The notes: a model not told the origin generated them from the letters alone. A stretch of 64,000 nucleotides of DNA from JBCBSK01 sp965250105 (GCA_965250105.1 OZ252290.1:2046001-2110000); one strand, 5' to 3'. Counted from the stretch's first letter, positions 24,786 to 34,335 are shown. Translations and numbers: made by a program.

Positions 24786-25451
24786 GTGGCGCCACGCCCG
24801 GAACGCATCGTCATCGCCGACGATCACCCGCTTTTCCGCGACGCGTTGCGTGCCGCGCTCATCGCTCATTACCCCGACGCGCAACTGGTCGAGGCCGGCG
24901 ATATCGACGCCGTCCAGGACCTGCTCGGTCGGAAACCGCCCGCCGATCTCCTGCTGCTCGACCTCGCCATGCCGGGCGTCAAGGGGTTTTCCGGCCTTCT
25001 GTCGATCCGCGCGCAATATCCCGATGTACCGGTCGTCGTGGTGTCGGCGAGCGAGGAGCCGGCGATCATCCGGCGCTGCGTCGAATTCGGCGCCACCGGT
25101 TTCCTGCCGAAATCCCTCGGCGTCGCCGATATGCGCCGGGCGATCGACCAGGTGCTGGAAGGCGAGATCTGGGTGCCCGAGGATGTCGATCTCCTGGTCG
25201 ACGGCGAGGACGAGCAGGTGGCGCTGGCCGCGCGGCTCGCGACGCTGACCCCGCAGCAATTGCGCGTCCTGATGATGCTGTCGGCGGGGCTGCTCAACAA
25301 GCAGATCGCCTATGAACTCAGTGTCTCCGAAGCCACCGTCAAGGCGCATGTCTCGGCGATCCTGCAGAAGCTCGACGTCGATTCGCGGCTGCAGGCGGTC
25401 ATCCTCGCCAACAAGATCGACCAGTCGCATATCGCGTCGCAGACGGTCTGA
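24786..25451 (+). CDS. NarL/LuxR-type response regulator
   Basis: 221 residues from a GTG with AAGGA eight bases upstream. The receiver is complete (IADDHPLFRDAL, phospho-acceptor Asp in LLLLDLAMPG, VSAS, and Lys in FLPKSLG), then a LuxR-type HTH (LTPQQLRVLMMLSAGLLNKQIAYELSVSEATVKAHVSAIL). This is the AgmR/ErdR class that often controls acetate or alcohol metabolism. It converges on the large transporter-kinase gene 200 bases away, which is a likely partner, although that kinase also has its own receiver. Confidence 0.92.
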   Translation: MAPRPERIVIADDHPLFRDALRAALIAHYPDAQLVEAGDIDAVQDLLGRKPPADLLLLDLAMPGVKGFSGLLSIRAQYPDVPVVVVSASEEPAIIRRCVEFGATGFLPKSLGVADMRRAIDQVLEGEIWVPEDVDLLVDGEDEQVALAARLATLTPQQLRVLMMLSAGLLNKQIAYELSVSEATVKAHVSAILQKLDVDSRLQAVILANKIDQSHIASQTV

Positions 25452-25508
25452 AACACGCCGCGCTGGGCTGGACGCGTTTGCCAGGCGTTCCTTCCCCTGT
25501 CGCTACCT

Positions 25509-25525
25509 CCCGGACTTGTTCCGGG
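25509..25525. repeat. Short intergenic inverted repeat (CCCGGA-N5-TCCGGG)
   Basis: Perfect 6-bp arms between two convergent genes. A similar TTGTTCC loop is in the repeat at 44364-44386, so both may belong to one dispersed intergenic repeat family. It could also act as a bidirectional terminator here. Confidence 0.4.
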
Positions 25526-25651
25526 GACACGGGGCTGAGCAAGGCTGGTCCGAAGCCGTGGCTTGCCGGAACCAGTCCGGCAACAACGCCTCGATATCGG
25601 GCTTGGCTCAAATCCCTGACGCATGATCGCGCCCGTCGCGGACGGCGCGCC

Positions 25652-28600
25652 CTATTCGGCGGCCTCGCGCCGCACGGCCGGCGTCACAGGCGCCGATGAC
25701 GGCCGACGGCGCCGGGCGAGCAGCGCGCGCAAGCTCGCGGGCTTCACGGGCTTGTGCAGAACGTCGACCCCGCAGGCCTCGGCCAGGTCGCGCAGGCGCT
25801 GCGCGCGGTCCGCGGTGATCAGGATCGCGGGCAGGTCGCCGAGTTTCGATCTCAGCTGGCGCAGGGTATCGAGCCCGTCGCCGCGGTCGAGATGGAAGTC
25901 GGCGATCAATACATCGGGCGAGTGTCCCGAGGACCGGATCGCCTTCAAGGCCGTTTTCCCGTCCGGCGCTGTGATGACATGCGCGCCCCAGCCGCCGATC
26001 AGGGTCGCCATGGCATCGCGGATCGGTGCTTCGTTGTCGATACAGACGATGACGAGATCCTCGAGCATCACGCCCGGTCGGGACAGCGGTATAACATTGT
26101 TGGCCTGCATGGCCCGCGCCGACCCGGTTGCCTGCGTGTCGGCGCGCGGCACCAGGACGCTGAACCGCGTGCCGCTGTCGAGCCGGCTGTCGAGGTCGAC
26201 CGGAACGTCGAGCATGCGCGCGATGCGGTCGACGATAGACAGGCCGAGCCCGAGCCCGCTCTGGCTGTCGCGGTCGCGTTCGAGGCGATGGAACTCGCGG
26301 AAGATCAGCGTCTGCATATGCGCCGCGATACCGGGGCCGGTGTCGAGCACCTCGATCGACAGATGCGCGCCGCGACGCCGGCAGCCGACCAGCACCCGGC
26401 CATGCTTGGTGTATTTCACCGCATTGCCGACCAGGTTCTGCAACAGCCGGCGCAACAGCCTGCGGTCGCTATGGACGGTCAGCCCACAGGGCAAGACGGT
26501 CAAGTCGATGCCGCGTGCTTCGGCGAGCGGTCGGAACTCCACGTCGAGATGGCGCAGTTCGGCGTCGATCTCGAACCGGCTATAGGCGGGCTGCATGGCG
26601 CCGGCATCGAGCCGCGAGATGTCGAGGATCGCGCCGAGCAGGTCCTCGACCGCTTCCAGCGAGGTGTCGATATGGCCGGCGAGGCGGCGCCCCTCGGTTG
26701 GCAATTCCTGTGTCGCCAGGCTCGAGACATAGAGCCTGGCGGCGTTGAGCGGCTGCAGGATGTCGTGGCTGGCGGCCGCCAGGAAACGGGTCTTGTCGCG
26801 ATTGGCCGCCTCGGCATGGGCGCGCGCCCGTTCCAGTTCCCGGTTCAACCGCGTCAGTTCCTCGGTACGCTCGCGTACCCGGTTTTCGAGCGTCTCGTTG
26901 GCGCGCGCCAGCGCGTCTGCGGCGCGCACCGCATCGGTCACGTCGGTGAAGGTCACCACGGCGCCGCCATCCGGCATGCGGTTCGAGCGCATGTCGATAT
27001 GGCGCCCGGTGGCCGCCAGTTCGACCTGTATCGGCTGGCCCTCCCCGATCGCCCGCTGCATCGCCGCGTCGAGCGGCGCTTCCGGGTTGCCCAGGCCGAC
27101 ATCGCCCCTGCGTGCCAGATAGTCGAGAACGGCGCCGAACGGCGCGCCGAATTCGACCAGGTCGGGCGGCAGATCGAGCAGGCCGCGGAACCGGTCATTG
27201 GCGCCGACCAGGCGGAGATCGCCATCGAGCATGCAGACCCCTTGCTGGATATGGTCCAGCGTCGATTGCAGCATGTCGTGGTTGAACTGGATCGCCGCCG
27301 AGGCATCGTCGAGCAAACGGGCGGCGGATGTCGACGGCGCGTCGCGGCGCTCGAGCAGGAGCGACAGGACAAGCCGCGAGGACGCTGTTCCGATGGCCCG
27401 CGCCAGGAGGTGTTCGGCGAAGCGCAGGGTCGATCCGTCCGCCGGGGCGCGCCGGTCGAGCGGGGCGCCCTGGTCCTCGGCGAAACGTTCGAAGGCCATG
27501 CGCGTGCGCGCGCTGCCGAGATAGCGCGACACCGTGGCTTCGAGCGCGCCGACCCGCACCTCGGACCGCCCGAAGCGCAGGGCCTGCGGGATCGGCAGCG
27601 GCATGAAGCGGCTCGGCGCGAAGCCGGTCGACGCCGATGCATGCGGCACGAAGCTCTGCGCCTGGAGCTGCTCGATGGCGTTCGGCTTGCGGGCCAGCGA
27701 GACGAGACAATACACCGCGATATTGACCACGAGGCTCCACAACACGCTGTGCGCCAGGGGATCGAAAACAAGACCGAAGAGGGCTTCCGGCTTGAGAAGG
27801 GCGATGCCGAAGGGCCCCGCCGTGACCACCGATGCGGGGATCAGCCCAGCATCCGCGAAGGTTGGCACGAGCATCGTATAGGCCCACATGGCGAGGCCGG
27901 CCGTCATGCCGGCGATCGCGCCGTTCGCGGTGCCGCGCCGCCAGACCAGCCCGATGAAGAAGGCCGGCGCCAGCTGGGCCATGGCCGCGAACGACAACAG
28001 CCCGATCTCGGCCAGCGCCGTGGTCTCGGCGGTCAGCCGGTAATAGGCATAGGCGAGTGCCAGGACGACGAAGATCGACAGCCGCCTGATCAGCAGCACG
28101 CGCCGGCCCATCGCCGCCGGACCCGCGTCGCGCCGGCGCAGGACGGCCGGCAGGACGAGATCGTTGCACGTCATGATGCCAAGCGCGACGCAGGAGACGA
28201 TCACCATCGCGGTCGCCGCCGACAGGCCGCCGAGAAAGGCGATGATCATGATCGCCCCATTATCGGCCGCCATCGGCAGGAGCAGCATGAACATGTCGGG
28301 ATCGGCGTCCGCGTCGAGGATCAGCAGGCCGGCCATGGCGATTGGCACGACGAAGAGATTGATCGCGACGAGATAGAGCGGGAACAGCCAGGCCGCGTGC
28401 CGTATTTCGGCTTCGGATGTGTTCTCGACGACGCCGACATGGAACTGGCGCGGCAGCAGGAGAATGCAGACCACGCTCAGCCCCATCATGGTCAGCCAGC
28501 GGCCGCCGTCGAACTCGAACGCGAACAGCGGTGGGATGGCCGGATCGGCGCGCGCCGCGTCGTAGAGCGCACTTGGGCCGTCGAACAGGAAGAAGGTGAC

Positions 28601-29233
28601 GAACAGCCCGACGGCGAGGAAGGCGGCGAGCTTGACCACCGCTTCGGTCGCGATCGCCAGCATCAGCCCTTCCTGATGCTCGGTGGCGTCGGCATGGCGG
28701 GTGCCGAACAGGACCGCGAACAGCGCCAGTGTTAGCGTGACCAGAAGCGTGACGTCCGGCGCGCCGGGTGCGGTGTCCGCCCCGTCGAGATAGCCGGCCA
28801 GCGTCGTGACCGACACCGAGACCGCCTTGAGCTGAAGCGCGATATAGGGCGTGATGCCGATGACGCAGATCAGCGCGACGGCGGCGGCGACGCGTGGGTT
28901 CTTGCCATAGCGGGCGGCCAGGAAATCGCCGATCGAGGTGGAATTCTGCGCCTTCGCCAACCGCACGATCCGCAGCAGGATCGGATAGCCGAGCCCGATC
29001 ATGAGGCCCGCGCCGATATAGATCGTGAGAAAGTCGAGGCCGCTCGATGCCGCCAGCCCGACACTGCCGAAGAACGTCCAGGACGTGCAGTAGACGCTGA
29101 GCGTCAGCGCATAGATCAGCGGACGCCCGTCGCGCCACACCCCGCGCCGGGCCAGCCGGTCGCCATGGCTCGCGACCGCGAAGAGGCCGGCGAGATAGCC
29201 GATGCCGATCAATGTGATGAGCCAGGCCTGCAT
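25652..29233 (-). CDS. Sodium/solute symporter-sensor hybrid histidine kinase (CbrA/NahK-like)
   Basis: 1193 residues; the ATG at 29233 follows AAGGA. Residues ~1-500 are a solute:sodium symporter domain with about 13 helices (SLAVYCTSWTFFG-like YCTSWTFFGSVG, then STSIGDFLAARYGK). A PAS segment around 650-760, a HisKA box (AASHDILQPLNAARL, His near 823), a HATPase domain (NLVGNAVKYT, GLGLGLSIV) and a C-terminal receiver with Asp near 1110 follow. Related proteins couple nutrient sensing or uptake to gene control. The likely output is the LuxR-type regulator at 24786. The ligand is not predictable. Confidence 0.92.
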   Translation of the reverse strand: MQAWLITLIGIGYLAGLFAVASHGDRLARRGVWRDGRPLIYALTLSVYCTSWTFFGSVGLAASSGLDFLTIYIGAGLMIGLGYPILLRIVRLAKAQNSTSIGDFLAARYGKNPRVAAAVALICVIGITPYIALQLKAVSVSVTTLAGYLDGADTAPGAPDVTLLVTLTLALFAVLFGTRHADATEHQEGLMLAIATEAVVKLAAFLAVGLFVTFFLFDGPSALYDAARADPAIPPLFAFEFDGGRWLTMMGLSVVCILLLPRQFHVGVVENTSEAEIRHAAWLFPLYLVAINLFVVPIAMAGLLILDADADPDMFMLLLPMAADNGAIMIIAFLGGLSAATAMVIVSCVALGIMTCNDLVLPAVLRRRDAGPAAMGRRVLLIRRLSIFVVLALAYAYYRLTAETTALAEIGLLSFAAMAQLAPAFFIGLVWRRGTANGAIAGMTAGLAMWAYTMLVPTFADAGLIPASVVTAGPFGIALLKPEALFGLVFDPLAHSVLWSLVVNIAVYCLVSLARKPNAIEQLQAQSFVPHASASTGFAPSRFMPLPIPQALRFGRSEVRVGALEATVSRYLGSARTRMAFERFAEDQGAPLDRRAPADGSTLRFAEHLLARAIGTASSRLVLSLLLERRDAPSTSAARLLDDASAAIQFNHDMLQSTLDHIQQGVCMLDGDLRLVGANDRFRGLLDLPPDLVEFGAPFGAVLDYLARRGDVGLGNPEAPLDAAMQRAIGEGQPIQVELAATGRHIDMRSNRMPDGGAVVTFTDVTDAVRAADALARANETLENRVRERTEELTRLNRELERARAHAEAANRDKTRFLAAASHDILQPLNAARLYVSSLATQELPTEGRRLAGHIDTSLEAVEDLLGAILDISRLDAGAMQPAYSRFEIDAELRHLDVEFRPLAEARGIDLTVLPCGLTVHSDRRLLRRLLQNLVGNAVKYTKHGRVLVGCRRRGAHLSIEVLDTGPGIAAHMQTLIFREFHRLERDRDSQSGLGLGLSIVDRIARMLDVPVDLDSRLDSGTRFSVLVPRADTQATGSARAMQANNVIPLSRPGVMLEDLVIVCIDNEAPIRDAMATLIGGWGAHVITAPDGKTALKAIRSSGHSPDVLIADFHLDRGDGLDTLRQLRSKLGDLPAILITADRAQRLRDLAEACGVDVLHKPVKPASLRALLARRRRPSSAPVTPAVRREAAE

Positions 29234-29492
29234 CTGGTCCTTCGCTGTATCCCCGGCCGCGCATGGCAGCATTGCACGAACCGCGACAATAAGACCGGCC
29301 GGCAATTTCACAAAACCGCGTTGTGATCAAGTCGGTTGTGCGCGGCTAATCGGTCCATTCGGATAGGGGCCCTGATGCAAAAGCATAGGCCCGCCTCGCG
29401 GCCGAAGGCTTGACCGCCCGGCCATGCCGCCCGAAACAAGAGGGCCGGTCGATTTGGCCGTCCCGATGCCGATCCTACCCGCCGAGGTCCCC

Positions 29493-30680
29493 ATGACCGC
29501 CGACCCGCTCCTCGACCGCCTCAATCCGAATGCCAGCGCCGCGCCCGAGAGCGGCATCGTCGAGGTGATGAATCACGGTCGTCTGAAGGAGGGACTGATC
29601 CCGCTCTGGGCCGGCGAGGGCGATACGCCGACGCCGTCCTTCATCTGGGAAGCGGCGACGCGGGCGCTGGCCGCCGGCGAGACCTTCTACACCTGGCAGC
29701 GCGGCCTGCCCGAATTGCGCCAGGCCATCGCCGACTATCACGGCCGGGTCTATGGCGGCACGCATGACGCGGAGCGCTTCTTCGTGACCGGATCGGGCAT
29801 GCAGTCGATCCGGATCGCCATCGAGCTCGCCGCGGCGCCCGGCGACGACATGGTCCTTCTGGCGCCGGTCTGGCCCAACTTCGCCGCCGGCGCCGGCATC
29901 GCCGGGGTGCGGCCGGTCGAGGTGCCGCTGACCTTCGGCGCCGAGGGCTGGGCGCTTGATATCGACCGCTTGCGTGCCGCGGTGACCGACCGCACCCGCG
30001 CCATCTTCGTCAACACGCCGAACAACCCGACCGGCTGGACCGCGACGCCGGATGAATTGCGGGCGGTGCTCGATCTGGCGCGCGAGCGCGGCATCTGGAT
30101 CATCGCCGACGAGATCTATGGCCGGTTTCACTATGACGGCGGGCGGGCGCCGTCCTTCCGCGATCTGGCCGATCCCGACGAAGCGGTGCTTTACGTCAAC
30201 ACCTTTTCCAAGAACTGGGCCATGACCGGCTGGCGGATCGGCTGGATCGAGGCGCCCGCCGCGCTTGGCCAGGTGGTCGAGAACCTCATCCAGTATTCGA
30301 CGTCGGGCGTCGCCGCCTTCATGCAGCGCGGCGCGATCGCGGCGCTGGAGCGCGGTGACGGGTTCACCGACCATCTGATTCGCCAGGCGCGCGTCGGCCG
30401 CGACATCGTCAGCGAGGCGCTTGTGGCCTCGGGCCGCGCCCGCTATGCGCCGCCCAAGGGCGCGTTCTATGCGTTCTTCGGCATCGACGGCGCGCCGGAT
30501 ACCGATCAGCTCGGCCTGACGCTCGTCGACGAGGCGAATATCGGCCTGGCCCCGGGCCGCGCCTTCGGGGCGGCCGGCAAGGGGTTCATGCGCCTGTGTT
30601 TCCTGCGCTCGGAAGCGACCTTGCGCGACGCGGCGTCGCGGCTGTCGGACTGGCTTGCCCGAACCCGCGTTCCCGGCTAA
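29493..30680 (+). CDS. Class I/II PLP-dependent aminotransferase
   Basis: 395 residues from ATG 29493; an upstream in-frame ATG (29466) is possible. The PLP lysine is Lys240 in NTFSKNWAMTGWRIGW, with NTPNNPTG, ADEIYGRFHYDG and the carboxylate-binding Arg in GFMRLCFLRSE. It looks like an aspartate/aromatic-type aminotransferase; the substrate cannot be fixed from sequence. It diverges from the kinase gene over ~260 bases and is followed by fixL, with no obvious functional link to either. Confidence 0.9.
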   Translation: MTADPLLDRLNPNASAAPESGIVEVMNHGRLKEGLIPLWAGEGDTPTPSFIWEAATRALAAGETFYTWQRGLPELRQAIADYHGRVYGGTHDAERFFVTGSGMQSIRIAIELAAAPGDDMVLLAPVWPNFAAGAGIAGVRPVEVPLTFGAEGWALDIDRLRAAVTDRTRAIFVNTPNNPTGWTATPDELRAVLDLARERGIWIIADEIYGRFHYDGGRAPSFRDLADPDEAVLYVNTFSKNWAMTGWRIGWIEAPAALGQVVENLIQYSTSGVAAFMQRGAIAALERGDGFTDHLIRQARVGRDIVSEALVASGRARYAPPKGAFYAFFGIDGAPDTDQLGLTLVDEANIGLAPGRAFGAAGKGFMRLCFLRSEATLRDAASRLSDWLARTRVPG

Positions 30681-30810
30681 CTGACGGGCTGGCCGAGCGC
30701 GCCGGCCCTCCGAATCGGTTAACCCGGCTGGTCCGTCTGGGAGTGAGCCGCAGGCCATTATTGCCACGATCTCGCATGAAACTACGCAGAAAGACGTGTA
30801 AGGTCATTTC

Positions 30811-31956
30811 ATGGACAGCCAAGCCACAGCAACGTTGACCGTATCCGAGTCACGCCTGCTGAGCGTGCTCGATACCGCTGTCAACGGTATCATGGTCATC
30901 GACGACCATGGCCGCATCCTTGTGTTCAACAAGGCGTGCGAGGCGCTGTTCGGCTATCGCGCGGCGGAGATGATCGGCAAGAACGTCTCGACGCTGATGC
31001 CGTCCAAATATGCCGACCATCACGACGGCTATCTGACCAATTACCTGACCACCGGCGAGCGCAAGATCATCGGCATCGGGCGCTGCGTCGAAGGCCAGCA
31101 TCGCGACGGCAGCGTGTTCCCGCTCGAACTGTCGGTTGGCGAGGCGGCGACGCCGGTCGGGCGCCAGTTCATCGGCATCCTGCGCGATCTGCGCCCGCAG
31201 CTCGATTCGGAAGAACGGCTCAACCAGCTTCAGGCGCAGCTCGTCCACATGGCCCGCGTCAACGCCATGGACGAGATGGGCGCCGCCCTGGCCCATGAAC
31301 TGAACCAGCCGCTGACCGCCGTTATGCTCTATCTCCAGGCGGTGACGCGGGCGGTCCGCAAGCAGCCTGAAGGCCAGGGCCTGTCGGACGAATTGATGAG
31401 CGTTCTCGAACGGGCGCTGGCCGAGGCCGACCGGGCCGGCAAGATCATCCAGCGCATGCGCCAGTTCGTCGAGAAGCGCGAGCCCGAGCGCCAGAAGGTC
31501 GACATCGCCAAGCTGGTCGACGAGGCGATCGACTTCACCATGGTGGGCCTGCGGGTGCGCGACGTCGTGATCCAGCGCCGTCACGATCCGGATCTGCCGG
31601 ATGTCTCCGTCGATCCGGTGCAGATTCAGCAAATCATCGTCAATCTCGTGCGCAACGCGCTACAGGCGGTCAGCGGGGCGGCGCGGCGCGAGGTCATCTT
31701 CGAAACCGCCCAGGCCGATGGCCGCGTCATGGTCTGCGTCGAGGATTCCGGACCAGGCATCAAGGAAGAGGCGCTCGAAACGCTGTTCAAGGCGTTCGCG
31801 TCGAGCAAGAAGGGCGGGATGGGCCTCGGCCTCGCGATCTCCAAATCGATCGCCCAGAGCCATGGCGGCGATCTCGTCGTCGATCCCGGCGGCCATGGCC
31901 GCGGCGCCCGCTTCTGCCTCTATCTGCCGATCTGGGTGCCGGGCGCGCATGACTGA
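30811..31956 (+). CDS. fixL: Oxygen sensor histidine kinase FixL (soluble, heme PAS)
   Basis: 381 residues with no membrane segment. One PAS domain (residues ~14-130) holds the heme: proximal His71 in ADHHDGYL and Arg91 in IIGIGR, exactly 20 residues apart as H200 and R220 are in Bradyrhizobium FixL. The residue equivalent to R206 is Asn77. The kinase part has the H-box HELNQPLTA (His162), NLVRNALQAV, DSGPGI and GMGLGLAIS. Oxygen on the heme should switch the kinase off. It is followed after 36 bases by fixJ. Confidence 0.95.
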   Translation: MDSQATATLTVSESRLLSVLDTAVNGIMVIDDHGRILVFNKACEALFGYRAAEMIGKNVSTLMPSKYADHHDGYLTNYLTTGERKIIGIGRCVEGQHRDGSVFPLELSVGEAATPVGRQFIGILRDLRPQLDSEERLNQLQAQLVHMARVNAMDEMGAALAHELNQPLTAVMLYLQAVTRAVRKQPEGQGLSDELMSVLERALAEADRAGKIIQRMRQFVEKREPERQKVDIAKLVDEAIDFTMVGLRVRDVVIQRRHDPDLPDVSVDPVQIQQIIVNLVRNALQAVSGAARREVIFETAQADGRVMVCVEDSGPGIKEEALETLFKAFASSKKGGMGLGLAISKSIAQSHGGDLVVDPGGHGRGARFCLYLPIWVPGAHD

Positions 31957-31992
31957 CGCGCCGCGGCGACGGCGGTGCTGCTTTCTCGGGGG

Positions 31993-32637
31993 ATGATGAG
32001 CATGACCAATCTGAACGACCACGGCGACCACAGGGCGCGGCCGAAGACGGTCTATATCGTCGACGACGATCCGGCCGTGCGCGACGCGCTCGGCGTGGTG
32101 TTCTCGCTCGAAGGGTTCTCGGTGCGCGGCTTCGAGAATGGCGCGGACTTCCTGTCGGCGGCGAGGCGCGAGGCGCCCGATTGCGTTCTGCTCGACGTCC
32201 ACATGCCCGGCAAGTCGGGCATGGACATTCTCAACGAGATCGACGCCCCGAGCTATGCGGCGCCGATCTTCATCATCAGCGGCCAGGGCGACATCCCGAT
32301 GGCGGTGACCGCCATCAAGGCCGGCGCGCTCGACTTCATCGAAAAGCCGTTCGATGCCGAAACCGTCGTGCAGCATGTCCAGGAAGCGCTCGACGCGCGC
32401 GACAAGGCGGCCGAGCGCGACGACGACGTCACCCTCGATTTCCCCGGCCTGAACACGCTGACCCCGCGCGAAAAGGATGTCCTGGTGCAGATCACCGCCG
32501 GCGCGTCCAACAAGGAAGCCGGCCGCACGCTCGGCATTAGCCCGCGCACCATCGAGGTGCACCGCGCCCGGATCATGGAGAAGCTCGGCGCCAAGAACGC
32601 GGCCGACCTGGTGCGCATCGTCCTGTCCGGACGCTGA
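31993..32637 (+). CDS. fixJ: FixJ response regulator
   Basis: About 214 residues. ATGs at 31993, 31996 and 32002 are all close to GGGGG; the last has the best spacing. The receiver has YIVDDDPAVRDAL, Asp68 in LLDVHMPGKSG, ISGQGDIPMAV and FIEKPFD, all diagnostic of FixJ. The C-terminal LuxR-type HTH (LTPREKDVLVQITAGASNK, then ISPRTIEVHRARIMEKL) follows. It is the cognate partner of FixL and should activate the fixK-type gene 0.9 kb downstream under low oxygen. Confidence 0.95.
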   Translation: MMSMTNLNDHGDHRARPKTVYIVDDDPAVRDALGVVFSLEGFSVRGFENGADFLSAARREAPDCVLLDVHMPGKSGMDILNEIDAPSYAAPIFIISGQGDIPMAVTAIKAGALDFIEKPFDAETVVQHVQEALDARDKAAERDDDVTLDFPGLNTLTPREKDVLVQITAGASNKEAGRTLGISPRTIEVHRARIMEKLGAKNAADLVRIVLSGR

Positions 32638-32877
32638 TCGCCGGCGGATGACGCCGTTCCGGGGCGCCGCCCATCGCGCGCGGCTCTGAAACGCGCGGCG
32701 ATCGACCCCGTATACAGCTCACCTCCGATATCTTGTCAGAGTGGCACGACGCGTCCCGCCCCGCCACGCGGGCGGATCTACGGCCGTTTGCGGTTCGGGA
32801 GACTTGGGATGGCGCGGCGCGCTACGCTGCGGTCCCATTGGCATGAATGCTTAGGCCGGTCTCTTTTGCCCGTTGAA

Positions 32878-32891
32878 TTGACGACAATCAA
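32878..32891. promoter_or_regulatory. FixK/FNR-type box upstream of the receiver gene
   Basis: TTGACGACAATCAA fits TTGA-N6-TCAA with both half sites intact and lies 63 bases before the TTG start at 32955. It suggests that the receiver is a target of the downstream FixK-type regulator. The remainder of the 317-base gap 32638-32954 shows no gene. Confidence 0.65.
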
Positions 32892-32954
32892 AGTTCCTCT
32901 TTGCCGGAGGGCAATAAATGGTCGCCGTTCATAGTTTCCTTTTAGGAAATAGTT

Positions 32955-33293
32955 TTGGCGATTTATATCGTAGAAGACGACATTGCCGTTCGCGATTCCC
33001 TGGTCCTGCTGCTGCGCCAGCTCGGTTATGACCCGGTTGCCTTCGCTGATGCGGAGAGCTTCGTGTCGAGCGTCGTGCCCGGCGGCGCGGACACGGTCAT
33101 CGTCGACCTGGTTTTGCCGGGAATGCATGGTTCGCAACTGCTGCGCTGGCTTCGCGGGCTGGCGGATCCGCCGCGCGCCATCGTGATTTCCGGCCAGAGC
33201 CAGGCCAATCTCGACCGGTCGCTCGGCGGCATCGCGGTCGACCACCTGGTGCGCAAACCGCTGACGGCCGACGCCATCGCGCCGCTTCTCTAG
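32955..33293 (+). CDS. Stand-alone receiver-domain protein in the fix cluster
   Basis: 112 residues from TTG with AGGA upstream. It is a complete receiver with YIVEDDIAVRDSL, Asp in IVDLVLPGMHG, VISGQ and Lys in RKPLTAD, and no output domain. The conserved phosphorylation residues suggest it accepts phosphate from FixL or FixJ. A position between fixJ and fixK plus a FixK box upstream fits a feedback brake, comparable in role to FixT of Sinorhizobium and Caulobacter, but sequence identity to FixT is not claimed. Alternatively it links another kinase to the circuit. Confidence 0.85.
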   Translation: MAIYIVEDDIAVRDSLVLLLRQLGYDPVAFADAESFVSSVVPGGADTVIVDLVLPGMHGSQLLRWLRGLADPPRAIVISGQSQANLDRSLGGIAVDHLVRKPLTADAIAPLL

Positions 33294-33520
33294 GCGCGTT
33301 TCGGGGCCTGGGCCGGCGGCCTAGGTCTTGCGCGTAAGTACGGGTCCGAATTTTGCGGTCGGGCCCGGCTTCGTAGCCTTTCCCCACAACAAGGCCGAGG
33401 CAGGCCAGCCGTATGGCCATTTCCGGGGCACGGTCGACACGCGATCGCTTCCGGAAATGCGGCGCCGACAGCCGGCGCGTGCGGGAACTGGCATGTGCCG
33501 GCGCGGGAAGGAACATCATC

Positions 33521-34219
33521 ATGGACGCTCAGGTCGCCGAAACCGTTATACGCGAAGATATCGAGATCGATTTGACGACGATCAAGCTGGCGGAAGACGG
33601 CATGCGCGCCCCGCAGCTGACCCGGCTGGCACCCCATACGATCGTCTTCTTCGAGGGCGACGACGCCAATCAGATCTATCAGATCGTCGAAGGCGCGGTG
33701 ATGCTCTACAAGCTGTTGCCCGACGGGCGGCGCCAGGTCGTCGAACTCCTGTCGGCCGGTGATCTGTTCGGCCTGACGACGGCCGACCTGCATGACTGCT
33801 CGGCGGAGACGCTGACCAATTCGCGGCTCAGATCCTTCGACCGCCGGCTGTGCGATCGCTCCAGCGATCTGACCATGCTGGTCTGCCGGCATCTTCAGGA
33901 ACAGCTCGGCGCGATGCGCGAGCATGCCGTTCTGCTCGGCCGCAAATCGGCCATGGAGCGGTTGGCGAGCTTCCTGATGCGGCTCGCCGTCGGCAAGGTA
34001 TCGGGCGATCCCGACGAGATCCGCCTGCCGGACACCGAGCATGTCGTGCAATTGTCGATGACGCGCCAGGAGATCGCCGACTATCTCGGACTGACCATCG
34101 AGACGGTGAGCCGGTCGTTCTCCGAACTGCGCCGGCGTGGCGTGTTGAGCTTCGACCGTCAGGACAAGGTGCGCATCAAGGATCTCACGGCGATGCACGA
34201 ACTGACCGGCGCGCTGTAG
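33521..34219 (+). CDS. fixK: Crp/Fnr-family regulator, FixK type
   Basis: 232 residues from ATG 33521 with AAGGA upstream. A cyclic-nucleotide-like barrel (residues ~25-120: FFEGDDANQIYQIVEGAV, LLPDGRRQVVELLSAGDLFG) and an HTH (TRQEIADYLGLTIETVSRSF) are present. The E-x-x-S-R recognition helix predicts binding to TTGA-N6-TCAA. The N-terminal cysteine cluster of FNR/FnrL is absent, so it should not sense oxygen by an Fe-S cluster, and control by FixLJ fits. Boxes precede the receiver, hemN and ccoN. A TTGA-N6-TCAA inside its own codons (33572-33585) is probably chance. Confidence 0.9.
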   Translation: MDAQVAETVIREDIEIDLTTIKLAEDGMRAPQLTRLAPHTIVFFEGDDANQIYQIVEGAVMLYKLLPDGRRQVVELLSAGDLFGLTTADLHDCSAETLTNSRLRSFDRRLCDRSSDLTMLVCRHLQEQLGAMREHAVLLGRKSAMERLASFLMRLAVGKVSGDPDEIRLPDTEHVVQLSMTRQEIADYLGLTIETVSRSFSELRRRGVLSFDRQDKVRIKDLTAMHELTGAL

Positions 34220-34305
34220 GCGCGGCCGCCGGGACGTTCGCATGGAGCCTGCTGGCTCGGGCCCGGATTGCCGATAAGCCTTGCGATACCTCCTCTAGCC
34301 ACTCG

Positions 34306-34335
34306 GCGCCGTGTCCACTGAGGCGGCGCTTTTTC
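34306..34335 (+). terminator. Rho-independent terminator after the fixK-type gene
   Basis: GCGCCG (34306-34311) pairs with CGGCGC (34324-34329) and is followed by TTTTTC. It lies between convergent genes. Confidence 0.65.

Noticed and set aside
33334..33346. GTAAGTACGGGTC upstream of the fixK-type gene as a FixJ site
   Set aside because: GTAAGTA recalls published FixJ targets, but the rest does not match well enough and I cannot test it against a matrix.
33572..33585. TTGACGACGATCAA inside the fixK-type gene
   Set aside because: It matches the FixK box but lies within codons ~18-22, downstream of the start; most likely chance.
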